From positions 1 to 50,076 of the forward strand of contig JAAXHE010000139.1 in the NCBI GenBank assembly GCA_012271065.1: a stretch of DNA of 50,076 bases, in the 5' to 3' direction. A program made the translations under genes and the position numbers. This document shows, piece by piece, positions 7,425 through 15,917 of the stretch. The stretch comes from Candidatus Latescibacterota bacterium. GTDB lineage: Bacteria; Latescibacterota; UBA2968; GCA-2709665. How positions within the stretch are numbered: position 1 is the stretch's first letter; the number at the start of each line of letters is the position of its first letter. The notes below the pieces were generated by a model, which worked only from the letters and a program-made list of their open reading frames with translations, did no database searches and was not told the DNA's origin.

Positions 7425-8471
7425 CTAAGGCAACAGTACCACGCCAAGCGCTTCGTTGGGACGCTGAATGAGGTCTTCACAAGCCTCCGGCGCATCGGAA
7501 AGCCCGACCCGGTGCGTGATCAACGGTTCGACGAGCATTCCGCCGGACGCCATGAACGCCAGACACTCCTCAAGGTTCCGCCTTGTGGTCCATTGCATGA
7601 ACACGGGCGGATAGTCGCTTCCGTGTTCCCAGGCCTCATCGTGGTATCCCGGGCCCGTCCGGGCAGCGCTCCGTACGTCCAGGTTACCCAGCCCCGAAGC
7701 GAATACGTGCTCGATCTTCGCCCCGCCGACGATCGTGATCCTGCCCATCTGGTGGGTATCGGGCGCCCGCTTCATCATCGCCACGATCGTTTTGAACGCC
7801 TCGGTCCCGTCGCCGCCAAAGGCCATTATGCCCGCATCCAGACCATATCCCCGTGTAAAATCCCGTGACGCCTCGACGGGGTCCTCCTCGCTCACGTTCA
7901 CGATGCGGTCCACGCCAGTCTTCTTCGCCGCCGATAGACGCATCGGGAGCCTGTCCAGTGCAAGCGTGTGACAGCCGGCAAGCCGCGCCCACTGACTGGC
8001 GAACTGCCCCACCGGCCCGAGTCCTGCCACCGCAATGTATTCGCCCAGCGTCAACTCGGCGCGGCGAACGGCGTTCAACGCCGTCGCGACCAGATGAATG
8101 GACGACGCATCCTCAAAGTGCACGGCATCGGGCATCGGGACGGCCATATTCCGGGGTACGCAGACGTGACTCGCGTGCAGGGCGTAACCGCCGCCCATGC
8201 AGGCCACCCGGGTACCCCTTGGAACATCCTCGCACCCTTCTCCGTGACCGATTACGACGCCGGAGTTAGAATACCCGAACGGGCGGGGCGGAGCGTTTCC
8301 CGGTTGTTCGCGAATCCTCTTCATGCCGCCGAGTTCCGTACCCGGACTCACGAAACTCGCCCGGACCTCGACCTGAAGCTGTCCGGGGCCCGGCCGTGGA
8401 ATCGGCTCCTCGATCACAACAATCCGACCGGCTCCGTCTCTGGCCGCTACCTTGCGAAAACCCTTTGGCAT
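7425..8471 (-). CDS. Medium-chain (zinc-type) alcohol dehydrogenase family
   Basis: A 348-residue MDR-family dehydrogenase. The ATG at 8469-8471 is chosen because AAGGAG lies 7 bases upstream. An in-frame start 13 codons earlier would include the ribosome binding site. The GroES-like domain has SFVSPGTELGGM where zinc enzymes have the catalytic Cys followed by GSD/GTD. This SPGTE form is typical of the subgroup that includes BchC-like and bi-domain oxidoreductases. The cofactor region reads VAGLGPVGQFASQWA. Probable role: NAD(P)-linked oxidation of a polyol or sugar in the same pathway as the neighbouring Gfo/Idh/MocA gene. The substrate is unknown. Confidence 0.85.
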   Translation of the reverse strand: MPKGFRKVAARDGAGRIVVIEEPIPRPGPGQLQVEVRASFVSPGTELGGMKRIREQPGNAPPRPFGYSNSGVVIGHGEGCEDVPRGTRVACMGGGYALHASHVCVPRNMAVPMPDAVHFEDASSIHLVATALNAVRRAELTLGEYIAVAGLGPVGQFASQWARLAGCHTLALDRLPMRLSAAKKTGVDRIVNVSEEDPVEASRDFTRGYGLDAGIMAFGGDGTEAFKTIVAMMKRAPDTHQMGRITIVGGAKIEHVFASGLGNLDVRSAARTGPGYHDEAWEHGSDYPPVFMQWTTRRNLEECLAFMASGGMLVEPLITHRVGLSDAPEACEDLIQRPNEALGVVLLP

Positions 8472-8811
8472 TACATTTCTCCTTATTCTTACCGGTTGCC
8501 GTCCTAGCAATGATTCGCCATTTTTCGGGGACTATAAATTGGATAAACACAGAAGAACAAAGGGGATTTGACGTCGTCGCTCCTGAACGCTAATGGTCAC
8601 GGGACGTGAACGGGACCTCTCCTCCCGGCCCCTCAAAAGCGGGAAGACGCAAGACGGGAGAGGGGAGAGATTGCCTGCCTTGTGATGTTTCTTCTCGTGC
8701 CGGAGGCAAGGAGGAATAGAATGCAGGGCAAGGATTTCTTCTACAGTCTTCCCTCTACCCGGATTCAGGCCTTTGTGGCCAATTTGACGGTGGTCTTCTT
8801 ACGAATTGACG
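8472..8811. other. Intergenic stretch between the DUF6785 pair and the dehydrogenase
   Basis: No gene is visible. The part nearest the dehydrogenase has a plausible promoter at 8531-8560. The middle holds an imperfect GC-rich inverted repeat (CTCTCCTCCCG near 8610 and CGGGAGAGGGGAGAG near 8658) that could terminate transcription from the membrane-protein genes. Confidence 0.4.
8531..8560 (-). promoter_or_regulatory. Possible sigma-70 promoter for dehydrogenase and oxidoreductase
   Basis: On the minus strand TTGTTC (8555-8560) and TATAGT (8531-8536) are 18 bases apart, and the -10 box is about 60 bases before the start codon at 8471. Confidence 0.4.
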
Positions 8812-10815
8812 TCAATACACATGGATTCTGTGGCCCTGCGGCATGAACCAGACGGCGTCCAGAACGAGTCCAAGAGCTATCGCGAAGACGTACCCGATCA
8901 GGAGGCCGATGAAAAACGGCCGCGAACGCCGGTAGAACGCGGCGCCGAAAAAGCGCAGCAGAATCGCCTTCAGGCTCCACGCCAGAAAAATCGTAAATCC
9001 CGTCAGGTGTGAGAGGGCGGACCCGGAAAGCGCAAATCCGATGGGATGAAACGGCCACCACGTGAACCGATAACGCATGAACGTGATTACCGCCATGGCG
9101 ATCACACCGACGATGAAGAACACATACTCGCTGGACTGCATCGGTTTGGGCGAGATGATGTCGCTGACCGCACCTTGGAAACCGCTGTGTCCGGCCCGCG
9201 TCACCAGCCAGTTCGGCTCGAAATTGTATCCGCCGACCGTGTATCCGAGCCAGACGACGTACAGAGTGGACGCCACCAGCCCCAACAGAAACGCGGCGCA
9301 TACGGACCAGAACAACCGTCTCTTGTTGCCTGTGACAAAGTCGCCCAGCCGGTTGGCATGCATGCCGAATGTGAATATGGTACCCTTGAAATGGCTCAAT
9401 GCCACCGCGGTAGGGTAGAATATGGCGTGGGTCGCCGCCGGTATGCCCCTGGGCCCCCCGAACGCAGCCTGCACAAGGCTCCGGGCCGACGTCGGCGAAC
9501 TCAGAAAAACCAGCCCTGAATCCGCCAGGATCTTCCCCATCGCCAGGTAGACGAGAAACATCGTCGGTATCGTCAGCGCAATCACGCCGGTATCCATTCC
9601 GGCATTCCACAGCCAGGCGATGGCGTAACAGCAGGCGATACCCAGACCCAGAAACGCGGCACGGTAGGAAATGAGTTCGCGGCTGTCGTCTATATGTTCG
9701 CTGCGTGGATTCAGCGCTTTCATAAATGCATCCCTGAGATGACGCCGCGAAATCAGTACCCAGAAAACGGCCAGACAGACGAACGCGCCGGCGGTCTGCC
9801 ACGTATACGGTCCGGCAGAACGGTAGGAATGCCAGGACGGCATTCCCAGCCGCGTCAGGATTCCCGATTCAACCACGAAAAAGAGGTCAAAGAACCAGAG
9901 ACTGAACAGGACTTCGAGACTGGCGAAATAGGCAAAGCAGATCACAAACGTGTTGAATGAAATCCAAAGGGCGGGAAAGTCCCTCGCCAGAGGAAGGTAC
10001 CAACCCGGCGTCATGCGAAAGCTCGGAAAGGCCGGGAAAAACCAGCCGATCATATTCCAGCTGTAGATAAAGGCGCTGACTGAAAATCCCGTCCAGAACA
10101 TCCGGCCCTGCATCAGTTCCGGCAACAACCGCTTTCCGGAGCCACCCTGGGATGCGATTTCCACGATCGGCTCCATGGCCGGATAAACGAGCTTTTCATA
10201 TTCCGACCACTGGCGGTGGATGATGATGGACGCGCAAAAACAGGCGAATGCCACCGCCGCAATAAACGTGAACCACCAGAAAAGCGGCCCGGCCCAGCTT
10301 TCCCATGGCACGGCCGTGTCGGGAGGCAATCCGTTGTAAAACCAGCTCATCTCCCCCTTCCTGTTCTGGGGGAAGATAAAATCCGGAAGATACGGATGCA
10401 AAAACTCTGACCAGCGGTTTTCCGGCGTGGCGAAATAGTACGGAGAGACGATCACACCCACCAGGTATCCGCTCACGCCGTACGTGGGCCCAAGCGAACT
10501 CACGAACCCCATGGTGAAGACGGTAAGCCACTCTGTTCTCGAAAACACAAAAAGCCTTCCGAATCGAAAGGCCAGTACCGAACAGACGACCATTGACAGC
10601 ATGGTCAAAATCAGGTTGCCCATGGGCATGTGGCTGTAGGCCATCAATGAGCCATGAACAAGATAGAGCACAGTGTTGGCCAGGAGGCTGACCGCCACCG
10701 CCAGACAGAGTCCGAATGCGATCGATCGAAGCGTGACGCCCCGGTCGCCTGCCGCTGCGAACGTATCGTGATCCGGTTGTGCGGCCTGCGTAACCGCCGC
10801 ACCGCTTTCAGGCAT
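8812..10815 (-). CDS. DUF6785/DUF6784-like giant membrane protein, copy 1
   Basis: A 667-residue (679 if a GTG at 10851 is used) multi-pass membrane protein with a dozen or more hydrophobic segments. I prefer the ATG at 10813-10815 because GGGGG lies 7 bases upstream. The segment GPTYGVSGYLVGVIV followed by PYYFATPENRW is diagnostic of a family of uncharacterised membrane proteins known as DUF6785/DUF6784, which look distantly like oligopeptide (OPT) transporters. Other shared marks are IIIHRQWSEYEKLVYPAMEP and LSHLTGFTIFLAWSLK. The gene lies 69 bases downstream of a paralogue with the same architecture. In a sugar and polymer catabolic cluster, substrate uptake is the simplest guess, but there is no direct evidence for it. 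Confidence 0.8.
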   Translation of the reverse strand: MPESGAAVTQAAQPDHDTFAAAGDRGVTLRSIAFGLCLAVAVSLLANTVLYLVHGSLMAYSHMPMGNLILTMLSMVVCSVLAFRFGRLFVFSRTEWLTVFTMGFVSSLGPTYGVSGYLVGVIVSPYYFATPENRWSEFLHPYLPDFIFPQNRKGEMSWFYNGLPPDTAVPWESWAGPLFWWFTFIAAVAFACFCASIIIHRQWSEYEKLVYPAMEPIVEIASQGGSGKRLLPELMQGRMFWTGFSVSAFIYSWNMIGWFFPAFPSFRMTPGWYLPLARDFPALWISFNTFVICFAYFASLEVLFSLWFFDLFFVVESGILTRLGMPSWHSYRSAGPYTWQTAGAFVCLAVFWVLISRRHLRDAFMKALNPRSEHIDDSRELISYRAAFLGLGIACCYAIAWLWNAGMDTGVIALTIPTMFLVYLAMGKILADSGLVFLSSPTSARSLVQAAFGGPRGIPAATHAIFYPTAVALSHFKGTIFTFGMHANRLGDFVTGNKRRLFWSVCAAFLLGLVASTLYVVWLGYTVGGYNFEPNWLVTRAGHSGFQGAVSDIISPKPMQSSEYVFFIVGVIAMAVITFMRYRFTWWPFHPIGFALSGSALSHLTGFTIFLAWSLKAILLRFFGAAFYRRSRPFFIGLLIGYVFAIALGLVLDAVWFMPQGHRIHVY

Positions 10816-10884
10816 CGAACAGCCCCCGATATGGACCAGAGAGGTTGTCACCCACCCTCGCGGCCCGACAGAACAACCCTGACG

Positions 10885-12897
10885 TTAATACCACTTATGC
10901 AGCGTGTGCCCCTGTTTGCCAAAGAATACCGCGTCTACGATCAATCCCAGCGTGGTAACCAGAATATATGCCGTCAGCGCTCCGATGAAAAACGGCCGCG
11001 ATTTCCTGTAGAACGCGGCGCCAACCAGCTTCAGCAGGATGAATTTCACCAGCCACGCCAGGAATAGCGTAAAACTCGTCAGCCTGGTGAGCCAGGCCCC
11101 TGAAATTGCGAATCCGACCGGGTGAACGGGCCACCAGCTGAAACGGTATCGCAGCAGATTCAACGCCAACATGACGACAAAACCCACCAGAAAGAACCAA
11201 TAATCCTCCACCTCCGACGGTTCCGGCGAAAGGATATCGTTCACACCTCGCTGGTATCCGCCCACACCCGCGCGGATGATCAGCCAGTTGGGCTGGAAGT
11301 TGTACCCGCCGATTGTATATCCCAGCCAGATCGTAAACAGGGTGGACCCCACGACGCCCACGACGAAGGCGCCGAAAACCCCTCCAAAAAACCACCTGTG
11401 GCCCCCGGCAAGAAAATCTCCCAGGCGGTTCAGATGCATCCCCAGCGAAAACGTATACGCCCGAAAATGATTGAGCGAAACGGACGCCGGGTACATGAGC
11501 GCGTGGTTGGCCGCCGGGACGGCGCTTGCGCCGCCAAACGCCGCCGTTGTCAGAGACCACGCCCTCGTTGCCGAGCCGATGTATATGTGACCGGTTTCGG
11601 CAAGAATCTTCGCCACCCCGAAGTAAATCAAGAACATCGTAGGAATCAGCAGGCAGATGACCTTCAGGTCCATACCCGCCTGCCACAACCACGCGACGGC
11701 ATAAGCCGTTGAGATGGCCAGCCAGATAAATGCCGCCCGATAGGATATCAGTTCGCGCCGGTCGTCAATAGGACTGCTTTCGGGGCGGAGCGCCTTGTGA
11801 AACGCCTGCCAGAGATGGGTCCGGGAAACCAGCAGCCACCAGACAGCAATGCCGATAAAAGCCCCGTAGATCTGCCACGCGTATCGCCCCGTCATATAGT
11901 GAGGTGAAATCGCCTCGACCCCGAGCCGGTTCAGAAACCCGCCCTCGAAGATGAATACCAGGTCGAAGAACCAGAGACTGAACAACACTTCGAGGCTTGC
12001 AAAATAGGAGAAACAGATGACCACCGTACTGACGAAGATCCACTGAGGCGGGAACGCTCTTCCCAGTGGAATCCAGGTTCCCCTCGCCGTGGGGAAGACA
12101 GGAAAACCGGGCTTGAACCACCCGATAATATTCCAGCTGAAGACAAAGAAGACGATTGCAAAACCTGTCCAGAAGGCCTTGCCGGACATGAACTCCGGGA
12201 GCCATCCTCTGCCTCTGCCTGCGTTCGCCGCCATCTCCACGATGGGCTCCATCGCCGGAAAGACGACCTTTTCGTTCTCCGACCACTGCCTGTGGATGAT
12301 TACCGACGCACACAGGCAGGCGAGCGCGACCGCACAGACGAACGTGAACCACCAGAACAGGGGCATCGTCCAGGCTTCCCACGGAATGGGTGCGCCCTGG
12401 GGCAGACCGTCGTAGAACCAGGTCATCGCCCCGTCTTTGTTGGTGGGGATCATCCACTCCGGGAGGTACGGATGCAGAAATTCGGCCCAACGGTTCTCGG
12501 GCGTGGCGAAATAATAGGGTGTCACAATGACACCCACAAGGTAACCGCTCACGCCGTAGGTCGGGCCGAGCGACGCGATAAACCCCATTGCAAAGATCGT
12601 AATCCACTCACTGGTCGAGAATACGAACGCTTTGCCGAACCCCCTCGCCAGCGCCGCACAGACCAGAATCGACAGTAGCCAGACAATCAGGTTCCCCATC
12701 GGCATATGGCTGTATGCCATAAACGACGAATGGAGTATATACCGTACGACATTCCCCAGAACGCTGATGACCAGGGACAGACACAGCCCGAAAATCAGCG
12801 CCCGAACCGTCGTTCCGCGGTCTTCGACGGCCATGTCCACGGGGTTTCTCGCCAGACGGGCCAGACCCCGTGTGGAAATCCTGTTCGGTTCAGCCAT
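10885..12897 (-). CDS. DUF6785/DUF6784-like giant membrane protein, copy 2
   Basis: A 670-residue multi-pass membrane protein, paralogous along its whole length to the gene just downstream. Both share GPTYGVSGYLVGVIV, FATPENRW, a WFYDGLP/WFYNGLP segment, IIHRQWSE-x-EK and the YNFEPNW/YNFQPNW loop. The ATG at 12895-12897 has GGGAG 5 bases upstream. The copies have diverged clearly, so the duplication is not recent, and they may form a heteromeric complex or handle different substrates. The upstream neighbour is the TIM-barrel isomerase (68-base gap), consistent with one transcript. Function is unknown. Confidence 0.8.
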   Translation of the reverse strand: MAEPNRISTRGLARLARNPVDMAVEDRGTTVRALIFGLCLSLVISVLGNVVRYILHSSFMAYSHMPMGNLIVWLLSILVCAALARGFGKAFVFSTSEWITIFAMGFIASLGPTYGVSGYLVGVIVTPYYFATPENRWAEFLHPYLPEWMIPTNKDGAMTWFYDGLPQGAPIPWEAWTMPLFWWFTFVCAVALACLCASVIIHRQWSENEKVVFPAMEPIVEMAANAGRGRGWLPEFMSGKAFWTGFAIVFFVFSWNIIGWFKPGFPVFPTARGTWIPLGRAFPPQWIFVSTVVICFSYFASLEVLFSLWFFDLVFIFEGGFLNRLGVEAISPHYMTGRYAWQIYGAFIGIAVWWLLVSRTHLWQAFHKALRPESSPIDDRRELISYRAAFIWLAISTAYAVAWLWQAGMDLKVICLLIPTMFLIYFGVAKILAETGHIYIGSATRAWSLTTAAFGGASAVPAANHALMYPASVSLNHFRAYTFSLGMHLNRLGDFLAGGHRWFFGGVFGAFVVGVVGSTLFTIWLGYTIGGYNFQPNWLIIRAGVGGYQRGVNDILSPEPSEVEDYWFFLVGFVVMLALNLLRYRFSWWPVHPVGFAISGAWLTRLTSFTLFLAWLVKFILLKLVGAAFYRKSRPFFIGALTAYILVTTLGLIVDAVFFGKQGHTLHKWY

Positions 12898-12965
12898 CGA
12901 CACTCCCGGATCAACCATCAGGGCAGCCGATCCTCAATCTGCTCCCAATGAACCGTTCATCAGAA

Positions 12966-13757
12966 CTACAGCGCCACGATCTTCCTCATACGCGTTGCCG
13001 TCTCGATCTGCGCCTCGCGATTTCCCGAGACCTCATGAACAACCGGAGAACCATATCCGACCGCGCGCAGGTCGGCCATAACCGCGGGCCAATCGGTATC
13101 GCCGTCCATCAGATCCACGAACTGGCGCCGGCCGCGGCTGAAATCCTTGAAATGCACCCGCACTATGCGGCTGCCAAGGCCCCGAATCCAGTGTTCCGGA
13201 AAACCGTACGCCATCATATTCGCGGTGTCGAGATAGGTTCCCACGCGGGGGCTCCCCACGGCATCCACAAACGCGGCCATTTCCCGCGGACTCAACAGGA
13301 ACTTGTTCCATACGTTCTCGATGCCCACGGACACGCCCTTCTCCTCGGCCATCGGCGCCAGATCCCTGATTGCGCCCAGCATCAGGTCCCAGGCCTGTTC
13401 GTAGGTCCCTTCGGCCGTGAGCTGGCCCGGGTGCAGCAGCACCGCGTCGACTCCCAGAACGTGTGCGACTTCTATGGACCTTGCGAGACACCTGACGCCC
13501 TGTCCCCTGTCTTCCGAATTCAGGCTGAGGAAGTTCCCTCGATCCCCATATTGCGCGATCGAACTGCCGATTTCGATGCCGGCGTCATCGCATTTTTCGC
13601 GTACCTTCCGGATCTCGTCGTCACTCATATTGACATCGGGATCGCCGCCTTCGCTGAACACCAGTTCCAGCGCCTCATAGCCCGCGGCCCGGCACAGCTC
13701 CAGCGTTTCGTCCAGCGAATACCGGCCCAGGATAATCTGCGTCACGCCAATTTTCAT
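12966..13757 (-). CDS. Sugar phosphate isomerase/epimerase (AP endonuclease family 2 fold)
   Basis: A 263-residue TIM barrel of the xylose isomerase-like family. Typical strand ends are present: YEALELVFSEGG, GVDAVLLHPGQL, GVSVGIENVWNK, GTYLDTANMM, VRVHFKDFS and a late Glu in VVHEVSGNRE. These carry the metal-binding Glu, Asp, His and Glu residues (IEN, LDTAN, VHFKD, HE). Members isomerise or epimerise keto-sugars, including inosose and uronate-derived ones. GAGGAGAG lies just before the ATG. It sits between the membrane-protein pair and the M14-like gene and probably works on the sugar that the Gfo/Idh/MocA enzyme oxidises. Confidence 0.87.
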   Translation of the reverse strand: MKIGVTQIILGRYSLDETLELCRAAGYEALELVFSEGGDPDVNMSDDEIRKVREKCDDAGIEIGSSIAQYGDRGNFLSLNSEDRGQGVRCLARSIEVAHVLGVDAVLLHPGQLTAEGTYEQAWDLMLGAIRDLAPMAEEKGVSVGIENVWNKFLLSPREMAAFVDAVGSPRVGTYLDTANMMAYGFPEHWIRGLGSRIVRVHFKDFSRGRRQFVDLMDGDTDWPAVMADLRAVGYGSPVVHEVSGNREAQIETATRMRKIVAL

Positions 13758-13826
13758 TTTTCTCTCCTCATAATAAGCCTGCGCCCGATTCCCGATGTCG
13801 CGCGATGCGGTTCTCCTGCAGGCTGG

Positions 13827-15017
13827 CTATCCGCGCTGCGCCTTCCACGAGATCAGGGCGTTCGCGATGGTCTCCGTCATTTCTCTCACGTCGGCGCCAT
13901 GGGACTCGATGCTGTCGGGAACGGCCTGAAGAAATGTCCGGACCGTACCCGCATGCTCGATGACGTAGCGGTCTCCATACACGTCGAGTTCCGGCTCTCG
14001 GGGATCGATCAGTACACGCCGGTTATCAAGAGGCTGAACGTGATAATTCTCCACGATCGCCGCCTCGACCAAGGCGCCTTTTTCCCGCAGATGCGGAGGC
14101 ATGGTATCCTTGTCGTGCATTCCGATACTCCGGGTGAATCCCTCCCGGGTATAGTGGGCATGTACTTCGATCGAGGCATCCGGCCGGATGTCAAGCAGGT
14201 AATTCCAGAGGGCCTCGGTTTCCCTGGCGGCGCCCTTGCCTTCAACGAGGTTGTTGATCCCGAATTTGGGCACCTCCCCGACCGCGTTGGTCACGCTGTG
14301 GCCCACGTAGACGCCATCCGGATTCAGCATCGGCATAAGGCAGAACTGCACTTGATCCAAAAGCTGCCGCGGTCGCGCCGTGGGGATGGTCAACCAGTGG
14401 GCGACGTGCATGATACCCCACGAAACGGGCTCGCAGGACTGCATGGTTGCATCCACCAAGAGTTTCAGTTCGCGCGGCGGCGACTCCAGGACCGGAAGAG
14501 GCCGCCCCTGCGCGGACGTCCCGATCTCCCGGAAGGTCCAGATGTCTGAACGCTCCGCCAGCCGCCGTACCTTCTCGAGCACCGTATCAGGCGTTTCATA
14601 GGGCGCTGAAGCCACGCGAACGGCTTCGCCCGGATCAATCTCCACGTGCGCGTCCATATACTCATGCTCGTGGTAGTCCTCGTCTTCCGGCGGCAGCCAG
14701 GCCCAGCCCGTATCCTGCCGCCACACCCACCACGGCGGATACATATAATTGGAACCCTTTCGGCTGAGCAGAAACCGGAGCTTTACCCGCCTCGCGGCGT
14801 CGCCCGAATTGCTCACGCGCACATGGGCCATGTATTCTTTCGGTACACCGGCCCCGTCGAACAACTCATCCAGCAGGTCCTGAAACCACTGTGGAATCTC
14901 CTCCGGCTGATAGCCGATTTCATAGTGGCCGCCGTTGGTGATACGCATCTCGCCCGCGCTGCTGCACGGAAACTCGTCGTCGATCTCAATTCCGGCATCG
15001 TCATCCACGAGTCTCAT
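13827..15017 (-). CDS. M14 zinc carboxypeptidase-like protein with degenerate first zinc site
   Basis: A 396-residue protein. Residues 1-140 form a beta-rich N-terminal domain (VRVSNSGDAARRVKLRF, WVWRQDTGWAWLPP) like that preceding cytosolic M14 carboxypeptidases. The catalytic-like part has PMLNPDGV (about 229-236) and SIEVHAHYT (282-290, third zinc ligand). The usual H-x-x-E is here Q193-S-C-E196, so the first zinc histidine is missing. The arginine expected after NPDG-x-x-x-GN is also not visible. It may be a non-peptidase relative, an esterase- or deacylase-like enzyme, or inactive. GGAGGAG precedes the ATG. The gap from the ComA-like gene is 3 bases, indicating translational coupling. 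Confidence 0.72.
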   Translation of the reverse strand: MRLVDDDAGIEIDDEFPCSSAGEMRITNGGHYEIGYQPEEIPQWFQDLLDELFDGAGVPKEYMAHVRVSNSGDAARRVKLRFLLSRKGSNYMYPPWWVWRQDTGWAWLPPEDEDYHEHEYMDAHVEIDPGEAVRVASAPYETPDTVLEKVRRLAERSDIWTFREIGTSAQGRPLPVLESPPRELKLLVDATMQSCEPVSWGIMHVAHWLTIPTARPRQLLDQVQFCLMPMLNPDGVYVGHSVTNAVGEVPKFGINNLVEGKGAARETEALWNYLLDIRPDASIEVHAHYTREGFTRSIGMHDKDTMPPHLREKGALVEAAIVENYHVQPLDNRRVLIDPREPELDVYGDRYVIEHAGTVRTFLQAVPDSIESHGADVREMTETIANALISWKAQRG

Positions 15018-15020
15018 CGA

Positions 15021-15812
15021 TCACTCCTCCTCCCGGTGTCCCGCGTTGACACCCAGCCCCCGGCGATAGGCTTCAAGCGTCATCAGGTCATCCGGCAGCA
15101 CGTTGCCCAGATTCACCTCCAGACCGTACCGGTCTACAAGGGTCCGCCGCATCCGGTGAACGTCGTGCGCATGCACCCCCGGGATCCATGGTCCCGGCAA
15201 TTCGAACATGACGTTCTCCAGACCGGCCGCCTCCACGGCCTGCTCGACCTGGCGCGCCTTGTCCGGATCCTCGTCAACCAGTTCGGCCGCTTCCAGAAGT
15301 ACCATCCGGGACCCCGCCTCCAGGCATGCCATCACATCGTCGGCCATCGGGATGCCCGCGTCCAACCCTTCCTTCTGGCCCACTTCGCCCAGCACCGTCA
15401 GTCCATGCCGCTCGACCGCCTGCCGGATCATCTTCAACTTCCATTCGTGCGTCACCGCCGCCAGATTGTCCGAAACTTCGACCCAACGATAGCCCGCTTC
15501 CGCCACGGCGGGAAAGTACAGGTCAGTCGCGCCCTGCACCTGCGCGAATTCGAGGTACTGCCCACCCGGAAACGGTTCGATGTCATGATCCAGATAACGC
15601 CTGATTTTCGCTTTGAGCATATCGTCGGTCAGCAGCCTCGAAATGCCGACGGCCACCTTCGCGAAATCGAGAAAGGGGGCCGTGATCTCAATCAGATCGG
15701 ACTGCGCCCCGGACCCAAGACCCCAGTCCACTACCATCGTCAGCCCCAGGTCCCGGGGTTTTCGCGACCGTTGGCGGCCGTCCAGTCCTTTAAAGACGTG
15801 TATGTCGTTCAA
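15021..15812 (-). CDS. Phosphosulfolactate synthase (ComA)-like protein
   Basis: A 263-residue TIM-barrel protein. KPRDLGLTMVVDWGLG, DFAKVAVGISRLL, PGGQYLEFAQVQG, YRWVEVSDNLAAV and GLTVLGEVGQKEG match the order of conserved segments in phosphosulfolactate synthase, which joins phosphoenolpyruvate and sulfite in coenzyme M biosynthesis. No other coenzyme M gene is present, so a related aldolase or lyase role in sugar or sulfonate breakdown is likelier. I choose the TTG at 15810-15812 because AGGAGG lies 9 bases upstream. An in-frame ATG at 15869 would place that site inside the gene. The stop is 3 bases before the M14-like start. Confidence 0.72.
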   Translation of the reverse strand: MNDIHVFKGLDGRQRSRKPRDLGLTMVVDWGLGSGAQSDLIEITAPFLDFAKVAVGISRLLTDDMLKAKIRRYLDHDIEPFPGGQYLEFAQVQGATDLYFPAVAEAGYRWVEVSDNLAAVTHEWKLKMIRQAVERHGLTVLGEVGQKEGLDAGIPMADDVMACLEAGSRMVLLEAAELVDEDPDKARQVEQAVEAAGLENVMFELPGPWIPGVHAHDVHRMRRTLVDRYGLEVNLGNVLPDDLMTLEAYRRGLGVNAGHREEE

Positions 15813-15917
15813 TATGCACACCCTCCTCGGCGTTACACGGATTCGGTAAGCCGATACCGGTTCCGGCATTCCATAGCCGACGCGGTTATCCGGGGGAACC
15901 CGGTGCGCGACCGGCGA

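Noticed and set aside
12870..14549. A 559-codon plus-strand open frame across the isomerase and M14-like genes
   Set aside because: It is antisense to two genes with clear motifs, and its sequence is rich in His, Arg and Pro as expected for the complement of GC-rich genes.
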